Assembly (NCBI GenBank): GCA_039889245.1
Contig: JAZGVH010000002.1
Location: 4,682,820 to 4,746,819, forward strand
Direction: 5' to 3'
Source of the DNA: Dermatophilaceae bacterium Soc4.6
GTDB taxonomy: Bacteria > Actinomycetota > Actinomycetes > Actinomycetales > Dermatophilaceae
Length of the DNA stretch: 64,000 nucleotides
Notes under the pieces: model-generated
Told to the model about the DNA's origin: nothing
The model's input: only the letters and a program-made list of their open reading frames with translations
Database searches by the model: none
In this document: in pieces, positions 62,308 through 64,000 of the stretch
Layout: each line of letters starts with the position of its first letter
How positions within the stretch are numbered: position 1 is the first letter of the stretch
Made by a program: the position numbers and the translations under genes

Positions 62308-63479
62308 CCCGCTACCGCCGCTTCCCTCGTGATCACCGCGCGGACGGTTGCCCCGGCGCAGAGCAGCCAGGTACCGCACAGGACGGCGATGGCGGCGTCG
62401 CCCAGACCGCTGATGACCGGGTTGGCGGTGGAGGCCCCGAGTAGGCGTGTGCCCAGGGCCAGGGTCCCGATGGGGAAGGTGAGGGCCCACCAGCCGGGGA
62501 CGAACGCGATCCGGGCGCGAGCCCCCCGCACGCTCATGCGGACGGCGTACCCGATGACGGGGACGCTCGCCGCGAGCATCACGTAGCCGTAGGCGTCGGC
62601 GAGCTGACGGGCCGCCGCCGCCGCCGCCGGGGTGAGCAGGGGAGCGCTCTGGGCGACCATGACCTGCGCCGCGGCCATGGACTGGCCCACCACGCCGAGG
62701 GGGATCCACGAGGAGAAGGACGCCGGCACCGGCAGGGCCAGCGTGCGCCAGTGGTGGTGGTAGGCGATCGCGAAGACCAGCCCCCCGAGGAACAGCGAGA
62801 GGAAGAAGCAGGCCACGACGCCCACGAGCAGGACCAGCCGGGCTCCCGACGTGGCGAGGTGAGGCACCAGAGCCGCTCCCGTGGTCGCCGAGACCATGGG
62901 TGGGACGATGGGCAGCCCCCACGCCGGAACGGGGTGACCCACATCGCGCTTGACCAGCACGGCAGCGAAGCCGAAGGCGGTCACGACCCCCAGTGCGGTC
63001 CCGAGGGCCCAGCACCCCGCGTCGATGACCACCACCCATCCCGCGGGGTCCCCCGACGACGTGCGGGCACCCAGCTGGGGCACCACGGTCAGGACGGCGG
63101 CCCCCACGGCCAGCACACCCATCGAGACCGTGCCCCAGGTGGGGACCACCGCCGAGTCGCGGATCGTGGCGGTGAAGACGTCACAGTCCTGGATCACCCG
63201 CGCGGCGAATCCTGCGGTCAGGCCGAGCAGGAGCAGGCACCCCACCCCCAGCAGGAGAGTCGCCGGCACCAGCAGCACCGGCACCTGGGCGCTCTCGCGG
63301 CCCAGCAGCGTCGCCAGGATCCCTGTGCCCATGACGGACGAGAACCAGACCGGGCCGGCCGGAGCGAGAGCCGCGACCGCAGGACGAGCAGCGCGGTCGG
63401 CCCGGTAGGCCCGGTAGGCCCGGCAGGCCCGGTACGGCCCGGGCCCGGTTGTGGCGGGAGCGAAAGATGAGATCGTCAT
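62304..63479 (-). CDS. TDT-family exporter (SLAC1/Ssu1/TehA type)
   Basis: 391 residues from ATG 63479. Ten hydrophobic helices are present after an unusual head. GPVWFSSVMGTGILATLLGR is the first helix with the family's G-x-G pattern, and PAWGLPIVPPMVSATTGAAL and PLGVVGQSMAAAQVMVAQSA lie in the middle. Family members export sulfite (Ssu1), tellurite or C4-dicarboxylates. Beside a sulfite-producing cluster, sulfite export is a reasonable guess. The N-terminal head contains four R-A-[CYD] repeats from a 9-bp DNA repeat. Confidence 0.87.
   Translation of the reverse strand: MTISSFAPATTGPGPYRACRAYRAYRADRAARPAVAALAPAGPVWFSSVMGTGILATLLGRESAQVPVLLVPATLLLGVGCLLLLGLTAGFAARVIQDCDVFTATIRDSAVVPTWGTVSMGVLAVGAAVLTVVPQLGARTSSGDPAGWVVVIDAGCWALGTALGVVTAFGFAAVLVKRDVGHPVPAWGLPIVPPMVSATTGAALVPHLATSGARLVLLVGVVACFFLSLFLGGLVFAIAYHHHWRTLALPVPASFSSWIPLGVVGQSMAAAQVMVAQSAPLLTPAAAAAARQLADAYGYVMLAASVPVIGYAVRMSVRGARARIAFVPGWWALTFPIGTLALGTRLLGASTANPVISGLGDAAIAVLCGTWLLCAGATVRAVITREAAVAG
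63399..63434. repeat. Four tandem 9-bp repeats
   Basis: GGCCCGGTA appears four times in tandem (the third unit has C for T). It is read on the minus strand as R-A-Y triplets in the head of the TDT exporter. Confidence 0.7.
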
Positions 63480-63558
63480 GCCTTCAGCATCAGCGGCAGA
63501 TCGCCCTCGCGGTACCCCACTCACCACTGTGGGGTCACAAACTGCGGTTGTGGCGAGG

Positions 63559-63564
63559 TAGTCT
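63559..63564 (+). promoter_or_regulatory. -10 element of a leaderless promoter for the LysR gene
   Basis: TAGTCT lies exactly 6 bases before GTG 63571. Confidence 0.5.
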
Positions 63565-63570
63565 CGCGTC

Positions 63571-64000
63571 GTGTCGCACCTGACCCATGTCCCGTCCCTC
63601 GAGCAGCTGACGGCCGTGGTCGCTGCGGCCGGCACCGGCAGCATGGGCGCGGCGGCCCGACAGCTGGGAGTGAGCCAGCAGGCCATCAGCGCTCGGATCA
63701 CCGCGGCTGAGGCGCTCTTCGGGTTCGCGGTCCTGCAGCGCTCGACCACCGGGGTCACCCCGACCGGGCAGGGGCAGCTGGTCCTGGCCTGGGCCCACAC
63801 CGTCCTCGACGCGGCTCGCGAGCTCGAGGAAGGGGTCCTGGTCCTGCGCGCACCGGGTCGCACGGTCAGCGTGGCAGCCAGCAACACCATCTCCGAAGCA
63901 CTGTTGCCGGTGTGGGCCAGCCGGCTGCGGCGAACCCACCCCGACACCAGCCTCAACGTGTTCCCCGGCAACTCCCAGGACGTCATCGACGCCGTCACCG
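63571..64000 (+). CDS. LysR-family regulator, N-terminal part
   Basis: The frame from GTG 63571 is open to the window end, giving 143 residues. The helix-turn-helix is typical: SLEQLTAVVAAAGTGSMGAA, ARQLGVSQQAISARITAAEA, then LFGFAVLQRSTTGVTPTGQG. The effector domain begins at about residue 90 (RTVSVAASNTISEALLPVWA). It is divergent from the TDT exporter across a 91-base gap, the usual layout for a LysR regulator and its target. The C-terminus is outside the window. Confidence 0.93.
   Translation, partial: MSHLTHVPSLEQLTAVVAAAGTGSMGAAARQLGVSQQAISARITAAEALFGFAVLQRSTTGVTPTGQGQLVLAWAHTVLDAARELEEGVLVLRAPGRTVSVAASNTISEALLPVWASRLRRTHPDTSLNVFPGNSQDVIDAVT

Overview
The window is high-GC DNA with actinobacterial gene style. 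GTG and TTG starts are frequent, stop and start codons overlap by 4 bases in many places, and several promoters have a -10 hexamer exactly 6 bases before the start codon. Together with the actinomycete-type iol, cox, pabB/pabC and DUF3516-helicase genes, this suggests a soil or sediment actinomycete of the order Micrococcales, possibly an Intrasporangiaceae-like genus. That placement is inference; no ribosomal gene is present.

Region 1 (1-6687) has clearly lower GC and unlike codon use. It holds an operon of six genes on the + strand, the first five joined by 4-base overlaps: an amine/amino-acid flavin oxidase (cut by the window), a two-helix membrane protein, a large STAND-type NTPase fused to an FGE-sulfatase-like domain, a PLP aminotransferase fold enzyme, a berberine-bridge-type FAD oxidase, and a polytopic membrane protein. 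I do not know a described system with this composition, and it is my main candidate for something new. A tyrosine integrase lies directly downstream on the other strand.

Region 2 (6790-17700) is a mobile and accessory zone: integrase, short phage/ICE-like genes, a hypothetical helical protein, a run of structured non-coding DNA, a K+ channel, an Ltp-type lipoprotein, a complete IS21-family element with an exact 5-bp target duplication (11771-14501), and decayed IS256- and IS1380-family transposases. A GntR/FCD regulator has been separated from a hydantoin/allantoin-type permease-racemase pair by the IS1380 remnant.

Region 3 (17800-41900) is metabolic: NCS1 permease and racemase; APC permease; a GGDEF-EAL protein; a LolA-like protein with an ABC exporter; and a myo-inositol cluster (GntR regulator; iolC, aldolase-like gene, iolA, iolB and iolD on the minus strand; iolE and iolG on the plus strand). 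It ends with a DUF427 protein, an ArsR-CDF metal pair, an AraC regulator broken by one stop codon, and a DUF3516 helicase.

Region 4 (41975-50464) is a complete form II molybdenum hydroxylase (cox) operon: mocA-like, coxD, coxE, xdhC/coxI, coxS, coxL, coxM, coxG. The active-site loop AYRGAGR marks CoxL as form II, not the classical CO dehydrogenase. It ends in a strong terminator.

Region 5 (50598-54590) has pabB, a decayed capA, pabC, a TIGR02611 membrane protein, tRNA-Val(CAC), and the remains of a MobF/TrwC relaxase just past the tRNA.

Region 6 (54987-64000) is a sulfur/persulfide island: rhodaneses, a persulfide dioxygenase-rhodanese fusion, thioredoxin, a CsoR-family repressor with the CstR-like residue pattern, a dead sulfide:quinone oxidoreductase, a GntR regulator, a TauE/SafE exporter, a DUF302 protein, a uracil-glycosylase-like protein, and a TDT exporter divergent from a LysR gene that runs off the window. 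Five copies of a 16-bp palindromic box (consensus RTRCCCCnnGGRGTAY) tie this island together as a regulon.
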